A stretch of 64,000 bases of DNA from Microbacterium testaceum (GCF_003075375.1 NZ_QDFT01000015.1:1-64000); one strand, 5' to 3'; counted from the stretch's first letter, positions 23,573-33,078 are shown. Program-made: numbers and translations. The notes: generated by a model not told the origin, from the letters alone.

Positions 23573-23763
23573 GGAATCACTCCTTCATCTTCCGGCGGGG
23601 AGCCGGACGGGGTCCCGTCGTGGGGGACGGCGGGACGGTTCCGGGCGCAGGGGCACCCGGAACGACCAGACTGACCTACCCGCGTCCATGCCGCCTAGGG
23701 GTCGCCGATGAATGCCCTATGAGCGTATAAGGGCGTCCGAGTCGACCGCGCGGCGGGGTGATG

Positions 23764-24750
23764 TCAGCCGCGCGCGGCGATCCGCTCGCGCTCCGGCGCC
23801 GACGGTTCGACGGCGGTCGGCTGCTTCAGTCGCAGTACGACGACGGTCATCGTCGCGGCGGCGAGGGCGGCGAGCACCATGTGCGTTCCGACGGCCAGCT
23901 CGGGCAGTCCGTTGCGCGCCTGGTAGAGGCCGACGGCGATCTGCACCAGCTCGACCGCGAGCAGCGCGGTCGCCCAGCGGCGGACAGGCAGGCCGCGGCG
24001 CCAGGCGATCACGACGACCGCGAGCGTCAGGGCGAACAGGGCGTACCCCGGCCAGGCGTGCACGTGCTCGAGCACCTGGGCGTCGAAGCCGTTGCGCACC
24101 GACGCCTCGTCACCGGAGTGCGGGCCGGCGCCCGTGGTGAGCACTCCGAACACGATCGTCAGGGCGAGCACCGCGGTGGTCGCGTGCACCAGACCCGCGA
24201 ACCAGCGCGGTACGGCGAGTCGGCGGGGACCGGCGGGCTGATACATCCGCACCAGGAAGGCCGCGCAGACCGCCACCAGCGACACCGACGCGACGTAGTG
24301 GAAGCCGACGATGAAGGGGTTCAGGCCCGTCAGCACGGTGACGCCGCCCACGAGCGCCTGGGCCACGATTCCACCGAGCACGACGAGCGCCAGGACGAAC
24401 AGCACGCGACGCTCGTGGCGCATCCGCCACACCATCACGACGACGGCGAGGGCCAGGATGCCGACCAGGCCCGTCAGCGTGCGGTTGCCGAACTCGATGA
24501 TCCCGTGGATGCCCATCTCGGGGGTGTTCACGAGGGAGTCGGGCGTGCACCGCGGCCAGGTGGGGCAGCCGAGGCCCGAACCGGTCAGGCGCACCGCCCC
24601 GCCGGTGCCGATGATGAGCACCTCGGCCACGAACGACAGCCACGCGAAGACCCGCACCCGGCGGTCGACCCGGGTGGGCAACCAGGCGCCGAGCCGGCGC
24701 AGCACCGCGGGGACGCGGGACGAGGTGGGGGAGGACGGGGCGGAGGGCAT
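23764..24750 (-). CDS. ctaA: heme A synthase (COX15/CtaA family)
   Basis: About 328 residues from the ATG at 24750, which has AGGAAG eight bases upstream; a start at 24807 is possible but lacks one. It oxidises heme O to heme A in the membrane. Eight hydrophobic helices are evident. GGAVRLTGSGLGCPTWPRC carries the Cys pair (CPTWPRC) of Bacillus-type CtaA, followed by EFGNRTL and the heme-ligand region FHYVASVSL. It works with ctaB nearby and is divergent from the suf operon. Confidence 0.92.
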   Translation of the reverse strand: MPSAPSSPTSSRVPAVLRRLGAWLPTRVDRRVRVFAWLSFVAEVLIIGTGGAVRLTGSGLGCPTWPRCTPDSLVNTPEMGIHGIIEFGNRTLTGLVGILALAVVVMVWRMRHERRVLFVLALVVLGGIVAQALVGGVTVLTGLNPFIVGFHYVASVSLVAVCAAFLVRMYQPAGPRRLAVPRWFAGLVHATTAVLALTIVFGVLTTGAGPHSGDEASVRNGFDAQVLEHVHAWPGYALFALTLAVVVIAWRRGLPVRRWATALLAVELVQIAVGLYQARNGLPELAVGTHMVLAALAAATMTVVVLRLKQPTAVEPSAPERERIAARG

Positions 24751-24828
24751 GCGTACGGCTTCCTGGCGTCGGGACGTTCCCGGCGTTCGGGAGAGCGGGC
24801 CTGCCATGCCGGGAGCGGGTGTTGCCTG

Positions 24829-24834
24829 TAGAAT
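24829..24834 (+). promoter_or_regulatory. candidate -10 for the suf operon
   Basis: TAGAAT in the context TAGAATCGAAGGG; it would give a leader of about 160 nt before sufB. A small hairpin (GGACT...AGTCC) lies in that leader. No SufR-type repressor gene is adjacent. Confidence 0.4.
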
Positions 24835-24999
24835 CGAAGGGTCCGTGTGCAGCGCTCACGCGAACCGCACGAGACACAGTCTAGGCGCGCAGCCAGCGCC
24901 TTCGAGCGGGCCCACCAGCGACGAACCTGGGACTTCGACCGGAGTCCGGAATGTCGGGGCGGATGACACCGTTGTGGCCCGAGAAGGAGAGTGATCACC

Positions 25000-26418
25000 A
25001 TGTCCGATGTCCTCATCGACCGACCAGAGCTCGAAAGCCTGGGGCAATACGAGTTCGGCTGGCACGACACCGACGCGGCGGGCGCCATCGCGCAGCGCGG
25101 CATCAACGAAGAGGTCGTCCGCGGCATCTCGGCTCTGAAGTCCGAGCCCGAGTGGATGCTCAAGACGCGCCTCAAGGGCTACCAGCTCTTCGGCAAGAAG
25201 CCGATGCCCACGTGGGGCGCCGACCTGTCGGAGATCGACTTCGACAACATCAAGTACTTCGTGCGCTCGACCGAGAAGCAGGCCCAGACCTGGGAAGACC
25301 TTCCGGAAGAGATCCGCAACACCTACGAGAAGCTCGGCATCCCCGAGGCCGAGCGTCAGCGCCTCGTCGCCGGCGTCGCCGCGCAGTACGAGTCCGAGGT
25401 GGTCTACCACCAGATCCGTGAGGACCTCGAGCAGCAGGGTGTCATCTTCATGGACACCGACACGGCGCTGCGCGAGCACCCCGAGTTCTTCGAGGAGTAC
25501 TTCGGCACGGTCATCCCGGCCGGCGACAACAAGTTCGCCGCGCTGAACACCGCGGTGTGGTCGGGCGGGTCGTTCGTCTACGTCCCCAAGGGCGTGCACG
25601 TCGAGATCCCGCTGCAGGCGTACTTCCGCATCAACACCGAGAACATGGGGCAGTTCGAGCGCACCCTGATCATCGCCGACGAAGACAGCTACGTGCACTA
25701 CATCGAGGGCTGCACGGCGCCGATCTACAAGAGCGACTCGCTGCACTCGGCCGTCGTCGAGATCATCGTGAAGAAGAACGCCCGCGTGCGCTACACGACG
25801 ATCCAGAACTGGTCGAACAACGTGTACAACCTCGTCACCAAGCGCGCGGTCGCCCACGAGGGCGCCACCATGGAGTGGGTCGACGGCAACATCGGCTCCA
25901 AGGTGACGATGAAGTACCCCTCGATCTACCTGATGGGCGAGCACGCCAAGGGCGAGACCCTGTCGGTGGCCTTCGCCGGTCCCGGTCAGCACCAGGACGC
26001 CGGCGCCAAGATGATCCACATGGCGCCGCACACGCAGTCCTCGATCGTCTCGAAGTCGATCGCCCGCGGCGGCGGCCGCGCCGGCTACCGCGGAGAAGTG
26101 CGGGTGGATGCCAATGCGCACCACTCCGCGAACACGGTGCGCTGCGACGCCCTGCTGGTCGACACCATCTCGCGCAGCGACACCTACCCCGCGATCGACA
26201 TCCGCGTCGACGACGTGCAGCTGGGCCACGAGGCCACGGTCTCGAAGGTCAGCGAGGAGCAGCTGTTCTACCTGCAGTCCCGCGGCCTGCCCGAGGACGA
26301 GGCCATGGCCATGATCGTGCGCGGCTTCATCGAGCCGATCGCCCGCGAGCTGCCCATGGAGTACGCGCTCGAACTCAACAAGCTCATCGAGATGGGCATG
26401 GAAGGATCCGTAGGCTAA
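25000..26418 (+). CDS. sufB: Fe-S cluster assembly protein SufB
   Basis: 472 residues. The ATG at 25000 was preferred to a GTG at 24991 because the AAGGAG at 24984-24989 is almost adjacent to the GTG. SufB is the scaffold of the SufBCD complex. Motifs: [30 protein letters not shown] with the conserved Cys, and the C-terminal [17 protein letters not shown]. No intein insertion is present, unlike mycobacterial SufB. First gene of the operon. Confidence 0.96.
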   Translation: MSDVLIDRPELESLGQYEFGWHDTDAAGAIAQRGINEEVVRGISALKSEPEWMLKTRLKGYQLFGKKPMPTWGADLSEIDFDNIKYFVRSTEKQAQTWEDLPEEIRNTYEKLGIPEAERQRLVAGVAAQYESEVVYHQIREDLEQQGVIFMDTDTALREHPEFFEEYFGTVIPAGDNKFAALNTAVWSGGSFVYVPKGVHVEIPLQAYFRINTENMGQFERTLIIADEDSYVHYIEGCTAPIYKSDSLHSAVVEIIVKKNARVRYTTIQNWSNNVYNLVTKRAVAHEGATMEWVDGNIGSKVTMKYPSIYLMGEHAKGETLSVAFAGPGQHQDAGAKMIHMAPHTQSSIVSKSIARGGGRAGYRGEVRVDANAHHSANTVRCDALLVDTISRSDTYPAIDIRVDDVQLGHEATVSKVSEEQLFYLQSRGLPEDEAMAMIVRGFIEPIARELPMEYALELNKLIEMGMEGSVG

Positions 26419-27609
26419 ATGACGACTGCGACGCAGACCCCCGCAGCCGCCGAAGGTCATATCGACCCGGCCGCCCTCGTGGCATCCCTCGTTCCGGTGC
26501 AGACGCGCTCGGAGCGGGCGACCTCCTTCGACCCGGCCGATTTCGGCACCCCCACGGGTCGCGAGGTCAACTGGAAGCTCAGCCCCATCGACCGGCTCGC
26601 GCCGCTGTTCGTCGACCAGGCCGGCCCGACCGGCATCATGACGGTCGACGTCGAGGCCCCCGCGGCCGTCGAGCAGCTGCGTCTGGCCGCCGGTGACGCC
26701 CCGCGCGGCGAGCACTTCCGCCCCGAGGACCTGCCGGCGGCCCTCGCCTGGACGCACGAGACCGAGGCTCCGCTGCTGCGGATCCCCGCGAACGTCGAGC
26801 TGGACGAGCCGATCGTCGTGCGCCTGACGGGCACGGGCGGGCTGGCCCACGCCCACGTCGTGATCGAGGCGCAGCAGCACTCGCGCGGCACCGTGGTGCT
26901 GCGTCACGAGGGTTCGGCCCAGCACGCGCAGAACGTCGAGATCATCGTGCGCGACGGCGCCGATCTCACGGTCGTGTCGGTGCAGAAGTGGGATGACGAC
27001 GCGATCCACGCCTCGTCGCACCAGGCCCGCGTCGACCGCGACGCCAAGCTCACGCACGTCGTGGTGAGCTTCGGCGGCGGCGTCGTGCGGGTGAACCCCT
27101 CGGTCGAGCTGTCGGGCGCGGGTGCCGAGGGGCGCCTGTACGGTCTGTCGTTCTCGGACGCGGGTCAGCACCTCGAGTCGCAGGTCTACCTGCACCACAA
27201 GGGTCCGCACACCGTCGGCGACGTGCTCTACAAGGGCGCGCTACAGGGCGAGAGCGCGCGCAGCGTCTGGATCGGCGACGTCCTCATCGGACCGGATGCC
27301 ACCGGCACCGACTCGTACGAGGCCAACCGCAACCTGGTGCTCACCGACGGCGCCCGCGCCGATTCGATCCCGAACCTCGAGATCGAGACGGGCGACATCC
27401 AGGGCGCCGGCCACGCCAGCGCCACGGGTCGCTTCGACGACGAGCAGCTGTTCTACCTGCAGGCCCGCGGCATCGCCGAGGACGAGGCGCGCCGTCTGGT
27501 CGTGCTCGGCTTCCTCAGCGAGATCGTGCAGCGCATCGGCATCCCGGAGCTCGAGAGCGAGCTCATCGAGGCCATCGAGCGCGAGCTGGCCGAGGGGGCG
27601 GCCGCGTGA
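26419..27609 (+). CDS. sufD: Fe-S cluster assembly protein SufD
   Basis: 396 residues; its ATG directly abuts the sufB TAA. SufD pairs with SufB on the SufBC2D scaffold and is needed for iron acquisition. The C-terminal half aligns in pattern with SufB: GQHLESQVYLHHKGPHT, the H-containing core and EQLFYLQARGIAEDEARRLVV. The N-terminal region is diverged, as usual for SufD. Confidence 0.93.
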   Translation: MTTATQTPAAAEGHIDPAALVASLVPVQTRSERATSFDPADFGTPTGREVNWKLSPIDRLAPLFVDQAGPTGIMTVDVEAPAAVEQLRLAAGDAPRGEHFRPEDLPAALAWTHETEAPLLRIPANVELDEPIVVRLTGTGGLAHAHVVIEAQQHSRGTVVLRHEGSAQHAQNVEIIVRDGADLTVVSVQKWDDDAIHASSHQARVDRDAKLTHVVVSFGGGVVRVNPSVELSGAGAEGRLYGLSFSDAGQHLESQVYLHHKGPHTVGDVLYKGALQGESARSVWIGDVLIGPDATGTDSYEANRNLVLTDGARADSIPNLEIETGDIQGAGHASATGRFDDEQLFYLQARGIAEDEARRLVVLGFLSEIVQRIGIPELESELIEAIERELAEGAAA

Positions 27610-27935
27610 GCGCCACGCGCGTGTGCGCTCTCGACGAACTGGTGCAGGACGAGGCCCGACGCGTCGAGATCGACGGCGTCGCGATCGCGGTCGTGCTCGA
27701 CGGCAACGGCGAGGTCCACGCGATCGGCGACGTCTGCACGCACGGCGACATCTCGCTGTCGGACGGCTTCGTCGAGGGCGAGACGCTGGAGTGCTGGGCC
27801 CACGGCTCGGCCTTCTCGCTGACGACCGGTCGACCGCTGAACCTCCCGGCCTACGAGCCGGTGCCCGTGTACGAGGTCGTGATCGACTCCGGCGACGTGC
27901 TCATCGATCCCACCGTCACCAAGGCGACGGCCTGA
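27606..27935 (+). CDS. Rieske [2Fe-2S] ferredoxin (non-heme iron oxygenase ferredoxin-like)
   Basis: 109 residues from a GTG overlapping the sufD stop by 4 bp. CTHGDISL and CWAHGSAFSL supply the CxH...CxxH ligands of a Rieske cluster. Such small Rieske proteins sit inside actinobacterial suf operons. The likely role is electron supply for cluster assembly or a client for it (inference). It was not seen as part of an oxygenase operon: no oxygenase subunit is nearby. Confidence 0.88.
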   Translation: MSATRVCALDELVQDEARRVEIDGVAIAVVLDGNGEVHAIGDVCTHGDISLSDGFVEGETLECWAHGSAFSLTTGRPLNLPAYEPVPVYEVVIDSGDVLIDPTVTKATA

Positions 27936-27979
27936 GCCGCGCCCCCACGACCCGAAGACTTCTTTAAGTAAGGAACCCC

Positions 27980-28750
27980 ATGTCTGTCCTCGAGATCCGC
28001 GACCTCCACGTGACGGTCGAGACGGAGAACGGTACGACCCCGATCCTCAACGGCGTGACGCTCACGATGCGCACCGGTGAGACCCACGCCATCATGGGCC
28101 CCAACGGCTCCGGCAAGTCGACCCTGGCGTACACGATCGCCGGCCACCCCAAGTACACCGTCACGAGCGGCTCCATCACGCTCGACGGTGAGGACGTGCT
28201 CGAGATGAGCGTCGACGAGCGCGCCCGCGCCGGCCTCTTCCTCGCGATGCAGTACCCGGTCGAGATCCCCGGTGTCACGGTCACCAACTTCCTGCGCACG
28301 GCCAAGACGGCCATCGACGGCGAGGCCCCCGCGATCCGCTCGTGGACCAAGGACGTCAAGGGCGCCATGGAGAACCTGCGCATGGACGCCAAGTTCGCGT
28401 CGCGCAACGTCAACGAGGGCTTCTCGGGCGGCGAGAAGAAGCGTCACGAGATCCTGCAGCTCGAGCTGCTCAAGCCGAAGATCGCCGTGCTCGACGAGAC
28501 CGACTCGGGCCTCGACGTCGACGCGCTCAAGATCGTGTCCGAGGGTGTCAACCGCGCCAAGGAGCAGACCGACCTCGGTGTGCTGCTCATCACGCACTAC
28601 ACCCGCATCCTGCGCTACATCCGCCCTGACTTCGTCCACGTCGTCGTCAAGGGACGGATCGTCGAAGAGGGCGGGCCCGAGCTCGCCGACCGACTCGAAG
28701 AAGAGGGTTACGACCGCTTCCTCGAGGCCGGTACGCCGATCGACGCGTAG
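27980..28750 (+). CDS. sufC: Fe-S cluster assembly ATPase SufC
   Basis: 256 residues with Walker A GPNGSGKSTLAY (about residue 37), the SufC-type signature FSGGEKKRHEILQ and Walker B KIAVLDETDSGLDVDAL. SufC is the ABC-type ATPase that drives conformational change in SufBD. A 44-bp gap separates it from the Rieske gene; AAGGAA lies seven bases before the ATG. Confidence 0.96.
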   Translation: MSVLEIRDLHVTVETENGTTPILNGVTLTMRTGETHAIMGPNGSGKSTLAYTIAGHPKYTVTSGSITLDGEDVLEMSVDERARAGLFLAMQYPVEIPGVTVTNFLRTAKTAIDGEAPAIRSWTKDVKGAMENLRMDAKFASRNVNEGFSGGEKKRHEILQLELLKPKIAVLDETDSGLDVDALKIVSEGVNRAKEQTDLGVLLITHYTRILRYIRPDFVHVVVKGRIVEEGGPELADRLEEEGYDRFLEAGTPIDA

Positions 28751-28759
28751 GATCGTTAC

Positions 28760-29089
28760 ATGACCGCAACCCTCGCTCCCGAGAAGTACGACGAGGTCAC
28801 CGAGGCCCTGAAAGACGTCATGGACCCCGAACTGGGGATCAACGTCGTCGACCTCGGCCTCATCTACGACCTCGCCTGGGACGACGAGAACGACGCGCTC
28901 GTCATCCACATGACCCTCACCTCGGCCGGCTGCCCGCTGACCGACGTGCTCGAAGAGCAGACCGCTCAAGCCCTCGACAACGTCGTGGACCGCTTCCGCA
29001 TCAACTGGGTGTGGATGCCGCCGTGGGGTCCTGAGCGGATCACCGACGACGGCCGCGACATGATGCGCGCGCTCGGCTTCGCGATCTGA
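28760..29089 (+). CDS. DUF59/MIP18-family Fe-S assembly protein (SufT-like)
   Basis: 109 residues, 9 bp after sufC. Typical features: VMDPELGINVVDLGLIYDL, MTLTSAGCPLTDVL with the conserved Cys, and the C-terminal WVWMPPWGPERITDDGRDMMRALGF split across the end. The family takes part in Fe-S maturation (SufT). It usually closes the sufBDCSU operon; here the cysteine desulfurase (sufS) and sufU are absent from this position, and the operon ends at a hairpin. Confidence 0.92.
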   Translation: MTATLAPEKYDEVTEALKDVMDPELGINVVDLGLIYDLAWDDENDALVIHMTLTSAGCPLTDVLEEQTAQALDNVVDRFRINWVWMPPWGPERITDDGRDMMRALGFAI

Positions 29090-29101
29090 GACCAGACGTC
29101 T

Positions 29102-29133
29102 CGAACGCCCATCCCCTCGGGGGTGGGCGTTCG
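29102..29133 (+). terminator. hairpin terminator of the suf operon
   Basis: CGAACGCCCA pairs with TGGGCGTTCG, with inner CCCC/GGGG pairing, 12 bp after the last suf stop; followed by TCGTCTG. Confidence 0.8.
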
Positions 29134-29228
29134 TCGTCTGCGGGTACCGGATCCCGGCGCGTTGCGAATCCGCAACACTCGGCCGCCCTCCGTTGCCGTC
29201 GTCCGATCCGCGCTGGCACACTGCGCGC

Positions 29229-30827
29229 ATGAGTACGCGCGCCACCCGGATCGCCGCGGGCCTGATCCCTCTGCTGCTCGTCGCGCCGTTGGCATCCGGG
29301 TGCACTCCCGACGCCCTCCCGGCGGCCGACGCGAGCCCCGCCCCCGTCGCCACCGACCCCCGCGTGGACGCGCTCGCATCGGTGACGGATGCCACGATCG
29401 ACGCCGCGGTCGCCGACATCGACGCCTCGGTGCGGGCCGCGATGGACGCCACCGGTACGCCCGGGGTGGCCGTCGCCGTCGTGCACGGCGGAGAGACCGT
29501 CTTCGCGCGCGGGTACGGGGTGCGAAACCTCGACACCGGCGAGCCGGTCGACGAGAACACGGTGTTCGCGATGGCATCCGTGTCGAAGTCGATCGGGGCG
29601 ACCGTGGTGGCGCGCGCGATCGACGAGGGACTGATCACGTGGGATACCCCGGTGCAGAAGAACCTGCCCTCGTTCGCGCTGTCGGACCCCTGGGTGAGCG
29701 AGAACCTCACGATCGCCGATCTGTACGCGCACCGCTCGGGCCTGTACGAGCACGCCGGCGACGATCTCGAGGAGATCGGCTACGACCGCGCGGCCGTCCT
29801 GCAGAGACTGCGGGCAGTGCCGCTCGGGGGGTTCCGCAGCACGTACGCCTACGGCAACTTCGACATCACGGCCGCGGCCGAGTCGGTCGCCGCGGCGGCG
29901 GGCGAGGACTGGGCGGACCTGTCGGAGCGTCTGATCTACGGTCCCCTCGGCATGGACGACACCTCGTCGCGGTTCGCCGACCTCGCGGGGCGCGAGAACC
30001 GTGCGATGGGGCACCAGCGCGTGGACGGGACGTGGGTCGTGACGCCCGAGCAGCGCCGGCCCGACGCGCAGTCGCCGGCGGGCGGGGTCAGTTCGAGCGT
30101 CACCGACATGGCGCGGTGGATGACGATGGTCCTCGCCGCCGGGGCCGGCGACGATGCGCTGGTCAGCCGCGCAGCGCTGCTGCCCGCGGTCACCCCGCAG
30201 ATCATGACCGGACGCGATCCCGCGCAGTCGACGATGGACCAGCGGGCGGGCTTCTACGGGTACGGCTTCAACGTCACCACGACGGCCGGAGGGCTCGTCG
30301 ACGTCAATCACTCCGGTGCCTTCCGCCTGGGAACCGGCACGACGGTGAAGATGCTCCCCGCGGCCGACCTCGGCATCGTCGTGCTGTCGGACGGAGAGGC
30401 GAACGGCGTCGCCGAGGGCATCGCGGGGCGTTTCGCCGACATCGCCCAGTACGGCGCACCGCGTCAGGACTGGCTCGCGCTGTACATGAACGTCTTCGCG
30501 CAGATGGCGCAGCCGATGGGCGAGCTCGCCGGAGAAGAACGACGCGCGGATGCCGCGCCCCCGGCCGCCCTCGAGGACTACGCCGGGGTGTACCGCAACG
30601 ACTACTTCGGTGACGCGACCGTGCGGGTGCAGGACGGCGCCCTGCAGCTCGCGCTGGGCCCGACCGGCCGGTGGACGCTCTCGCCCTGGGACGGCGATGT
30701 CTTCACGTTCGCCCCGACCGGCGAGAACGCCACCGAGGGCACCGTGTCGCAGGCGACGTTCTCGGCCGACGGCACCCTGGTGCTGGAGTACTTCGACGAG
30801 CACGGCATGGGGACCTTCCGCCGATGA
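29229..30827 (+). CDS. serine beta-lactamase-fold lipoprotein (class C / penicillin-binding-like)
   Basis: About 532 residues. The start at 29229 was chosen because it opens a lipoprotein signal peptide (STRATRIAAG, then LLLVAPLASGC with the lipobox Cys). Catalytic motifs of the serine beta-lactamase/DD-peptidase fold are intact: SVSK (Ser about 117), YGN (Tyr about 208) and HSG (about 361). A C-terminal extension of about 110 residues (PPAALEDYAGVYRND) resembles the DUF3471-type lipocalin-like domain. Likely an esterase or D-amino-acid peptidase on the cell surface; beta-lactam resistance cannot be inferred. Confidence 0.82.
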   Translation: MSTRATRIAAGLIPLLLVAPLASGCTPDALPAADASPAPVATDPRVDALASVTDATIDAAVADIDASVRAAMDATGTPGVAVAVVHGGETVFARGYGVRNLDTGEPVDENTVFAMASVSKSIGATVVARAIDEGLITWDTPVQKNLPSFALSDPWVSENLTIADLYAHRSGLYEHAGDDLEEIGYDRAAVLQRLRAVPLGGFRSTYAYGNFDITAAAESVAAAAGEDWADLSERLIYGPLGMDDTSSRFADLAGRENRAMGHQRVDGTWVVTPEQRRPDAQSPAGGVSSSVTDMARWMTMVLAAGAGDDALVSRAALLPAVTPQIMTGRDPAQSTMDQRAGFYGYGFNVTTTAGGLVDVNHSGAFRLGTGTTVKMLPAADLGIVVLSDGEANGVAEGIAGRFADIAQYGAPRQDWLALYMNVFAQMAQPMGELAGEERRADAAPPAALEDYAGVYRNDYFGDATVRVQDGALQLALGPTGRWTLSPWDGDVFTFAPTGENATEGTVSQATFSADGTLVLEYFDEHGMGTFRR

Positions 30828-30879
30828 GGCGCGTGACGGGATGTGTCACCGTCCCCGGGGACCGCGCGGCGCCGGCCGG

Positions 30880-30885
30880 TAGCCT
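30880..30885 (+). promoter_or_regulatory. -10 hexamer, leaderless
   Basis: TAGCCT, six bases before the GTG at 30892. The CGGAGG in that six-base gap is too close to serve as a Shine-Dalgarno. Confidence 0.45.
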
Positions 30886-30891
30886 CGGAGG

Positions 30892-32061
30892 GTGAGCGTC
30901 ACCCCTCTGCAGGCCCTGCCCCTGGACCTTCTGCGTCAGCGCTCGAGCACGAAGTGGCGCTCGTACGCCGAGGACGTCATCCCGATGTTCGTGGCCGAGA
31001 CCGACTTCCCGCTCGCCCCCGCCATCACGGCCGCCCTGCACCGCGCCGTCGAGATCGGCGACACGGGGTACACGCCGCCGCGACCCGGGATCGACCTCGA
31101 CTTCGCCGCCTACGCGGAACGCCGCTGGGGCTGGACGGTCGACCCCTCGCGCATCCGGTGGACGGGCGACGTCATGATGGGCGTGGTCGAGGTGCTGCGC
31201 GCCGTGACGAGGCCGGGGGACCGGGTCGTGGTGACCCCGCCCGTCTACCCGCCGTTCTACGACACCGTCGAAGAGGCGGGAGCGGTCGTCGAGCGCGTGC
31301 CGCTCGTCGACGACGGAGAGCGCTGGAGCCTCGACCTCGCGGGGATCGAGAGCGCCCTGGCCGCGGGGGCGCGCGCGGTGCTGCTGTGCAACCCGCACAA
31401 CCCCACCGGCACGGTCCACTCCCGCGAGAGTCTCGCGGCTCTCGCGCGCCTCGCCGCGCACTACGGCGCGAGCGTCGTGAGCGACGAGATCCACGCGCCC
31501 CTCGTCCACGCCCCGGCGGTGTTCACGCCGTTCCTGGATGCCGCTCCCGAGGCGGCCGCCGTCGGCTACGCCGTCACGAGCGCGAGCAAGGCGTACAACC
31601 TGGCCGGCTTGAAGTGCGCCGTCATCGTGACGGGCGCCGAAGGGACGGCGACCGTCGTGAGGGGTCTGCCGTGGGAGGTCGAGTGGCGGGCCGGCCTGTT
31701 CGGCGTCATCGCCAACCGCGCGGCTTTCGCGGCCGAGAGCGACGAGTGGCTGGAGGGGCTGCTGGCGGCTCTCGACGAGAACCGCCGGCTGCTCGCGGAC
31801 CTGCTGGCGGAGCACCTGCCGCGGGCCCGCTATCGACTCCCGGATGCCGGCTTCCTGGCGTGGGTGGACGTGTCGGCGTACGGCTGGGGCGACAACCCGG
31901 CTCCGCTGATCCGCCGCGAGGCGAAGGTGGCGTTGCACCACGGTCCGCTGTTCGGCACCGAGGGGATCGGCCACGTGCGCATCAACGTCGGGTGCGCCCC
32001 CGAGGTGCTGCGCGAGGCGATCGAGCGGATCGGCCGGCTCGCGGGGGAGCGCCGCGAGTAG
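30892..32061 (+). CDS. MalY/PatB family PLP-dependent C-S lyase/aminotransferase
   Basis: 389 residues of fold-type I. Early motif FVAETDFPLAPAI, GYTPPRPGI, the CNPHNPTGTV stretch and VVSDEIHAPLV are typical of the MalY/PatB branch, and TSASKAYNLAGLKCA holds the PLP lysine. The usual reaction is beta-elimination of cystathionine or cysteine conjugates; the substrate here is unknown. It probably uses a leaderless transcript and stands alone between the lipoprotein gene and an iron-uptake gene. Confidence 0.85.
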   Translation: MSVTPLQALPLDLLRQRSSTKWRSYAEDVIPMFVAETDFPLAPAITAALHRAVEIGDTGYTPPRPGIDLDFAAYAERRWGWTVDPSRIRWTGDVMMGVVEVLRAVTRPGDRVVVTPPVYPPFYDTVEEAGAVVERVPLVDDGERWSLDLAGIESALAAGARAVLLCNPHNPTGTVHSRESLAALARLAAHYGASVVSDEIHAPLVHAPAVFTPFLDAAPEAAAVGYAVTSASKAYNLAGLKCAVIVTGAEGTATVVRGLPWEVEWRAGLFGVIANRAAFAAESDEWLEGLLAALDENRRLLADLLAEHLPRARYRLPDAGFLAWVDVSAYGWGDNPAPLIRREAKVALHHGPLFGTEGIGHVRINVGCAPEVLREAIERIGRLAGERRE

Positions 32062-32103
32062 CTCGACGGTGGGCGATGTCGGCCGCGGATTCTGGCATCC
32101 GAG

Positions 32104-32127
32104 GATAGGTAAGGATATCCTTAGCGA
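32104..32127 (+). promoter_or_regulatory. DtxR/IdeR-like iron box overlapping a leaderless -10
   Basis: ATAGGTAAGGATATCCTTA contains the perfect 14-bp palindrome TAAGGATATCCTTA (32110-32123). The hexamer TATCCT (32116-32121) lies six bases before the GTG at 32128, so the operator covers the -10 itself. AGGTAAGGATA is shared with the box before the binding-protein gene (37350-37369). Confidence 0.65.
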
Positions 32128-33057
32128 GTGAAGACAGCCACGCGTCCCGCCTACCGCCCGTACGTCGCCGTGGTGAAAGAGGCGCGGCGCCTGTCGCCGC
32201 ACTTCGCCCGCGTGACCTTCACCTGCCCGGACTTCGAGGTGTTCGGCACCGATCGACGCGATCAGCGCGTCAAGCTCGTGCTGCCCGGCGCCGACGGCCG
32301 GCTGTGCGACATCGGCCAGCACGATCCCGACGCGATCGACAACGGCGAGTGGTACACGCGGTGGCGCGACCTGCCGGATGCCGAGCGCATGCCGTTCCGC
32401 ACCTACACCGTGCGCCGCATCGACCCCGAGGCGCTCGAGCTCGACATCGACTTCGTCCTGCACCACGACGCGGGTCCCGCGGGGAGCTGGGCCGAGAACG
32501 CGGCGGCGGGGGACGGCATCCTGATCGTGGGTCCCGACGCCCGCAGCCCCGAGTCCGCTCAGGGCATCGACTTCCACCCCGGTACCGCCCAGCGTCTGCT
32601 GCTGGCGGGCGACGAGACCGCGGCCCCGGCCATCGGCGCGATCCTCGAGGGGGTCGGCGCCGGATTCGTCGTCGACGCCTTCGTCGAGGTGCCGACGATC
32701 GACGACGCCCTGCCGTTGGCACCCGGCGCCCTTCCGATCACGTGGGTGCCCCGCGGCACCCGGCCCCACGGCGAGGCGTTGATCGAGGCCGTCGAGGCGT
32801 GGACCGCGGCATCCGGAGCCGTCCTCTCGCGCGCCGCGGCGCCGCGTCCCCAGGAGCTCGAGGACATCGACCTCGACGTCGACCTGCTGTGGGACAGCCC
32901 CGACGACAGCGAGGGCGAGTTCTACGCGTGGATCGCGGGGGAGTCGCAGATGGTCAAGACGCTCCGGCGCCTGCTGGTGCAGGGTTGCGGCGTCGACCGC
33001 AAGCGCGTCGCCTTCATGGGGTACTGGCGAGAGGGTCAGGTCGAGCGCACGGCGTGA
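32128..33057 (+). CDS. siderophore-interacting protein (FAD-dependent ferric-siderophore reductase)
   Basis: 309 residues from a GTG directly after the iron box. The N-terminal FAD-binding domain shows the RTYTVRRID motif, and the C-terminal NAD(P)H domain has LLAGDETAAPAIGAIL and AGESQMVKTLRRLL. The family releases iron from imported ferric siderophores in the cytoplasm. It pairs functionally with the uptake operon at 33279-37332, under a matching iron box. Confidence 0.92.
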   Translation: MKTATRPAYRPYVAVVKEARRLSPHFARVTFTCPDFEVFGTDRRDQRVKLVLPGADGRLCDIGQHDPDAIDNGEWYTRWRDLPDAERMPFRTYTVRRIDPEALELDIDFVLHHDAGPAGSWAENAAAGDGILIVGPDARSPESAQGIDFHPGTAQRLLLAGDETAAPAIGAILEGVGAGFVVDAFVEVPTIDDALPLAPGALPITWVPRGTRPHGEALIEAVEAWTAASGAVLSRAAAPRPQELEDIDLDVDLLWDSPDDSEGEFYAWIAGESQMVKTLRRLLVQGCGVDRKRVAFMGYWREGQVERTA

Positions 33058-33078
33058 CGGCGGGGCCGGGATCCTGGT

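Noticed and set aside
24991..24999. GTG at 24991 as the sufB start
   Set aside because: It would place the Shine-Dalgarno one base from the start; the ATG at 25000 has proper spacing.
29229..30827. Antibiotic-resistance beta-lactamase
   Set aside because: The fold motifs are present, but the lipoprotein anchor and extra C-terminal domain fit esterase/peptidase relatives; resistance cannot be claimed from the sequence.
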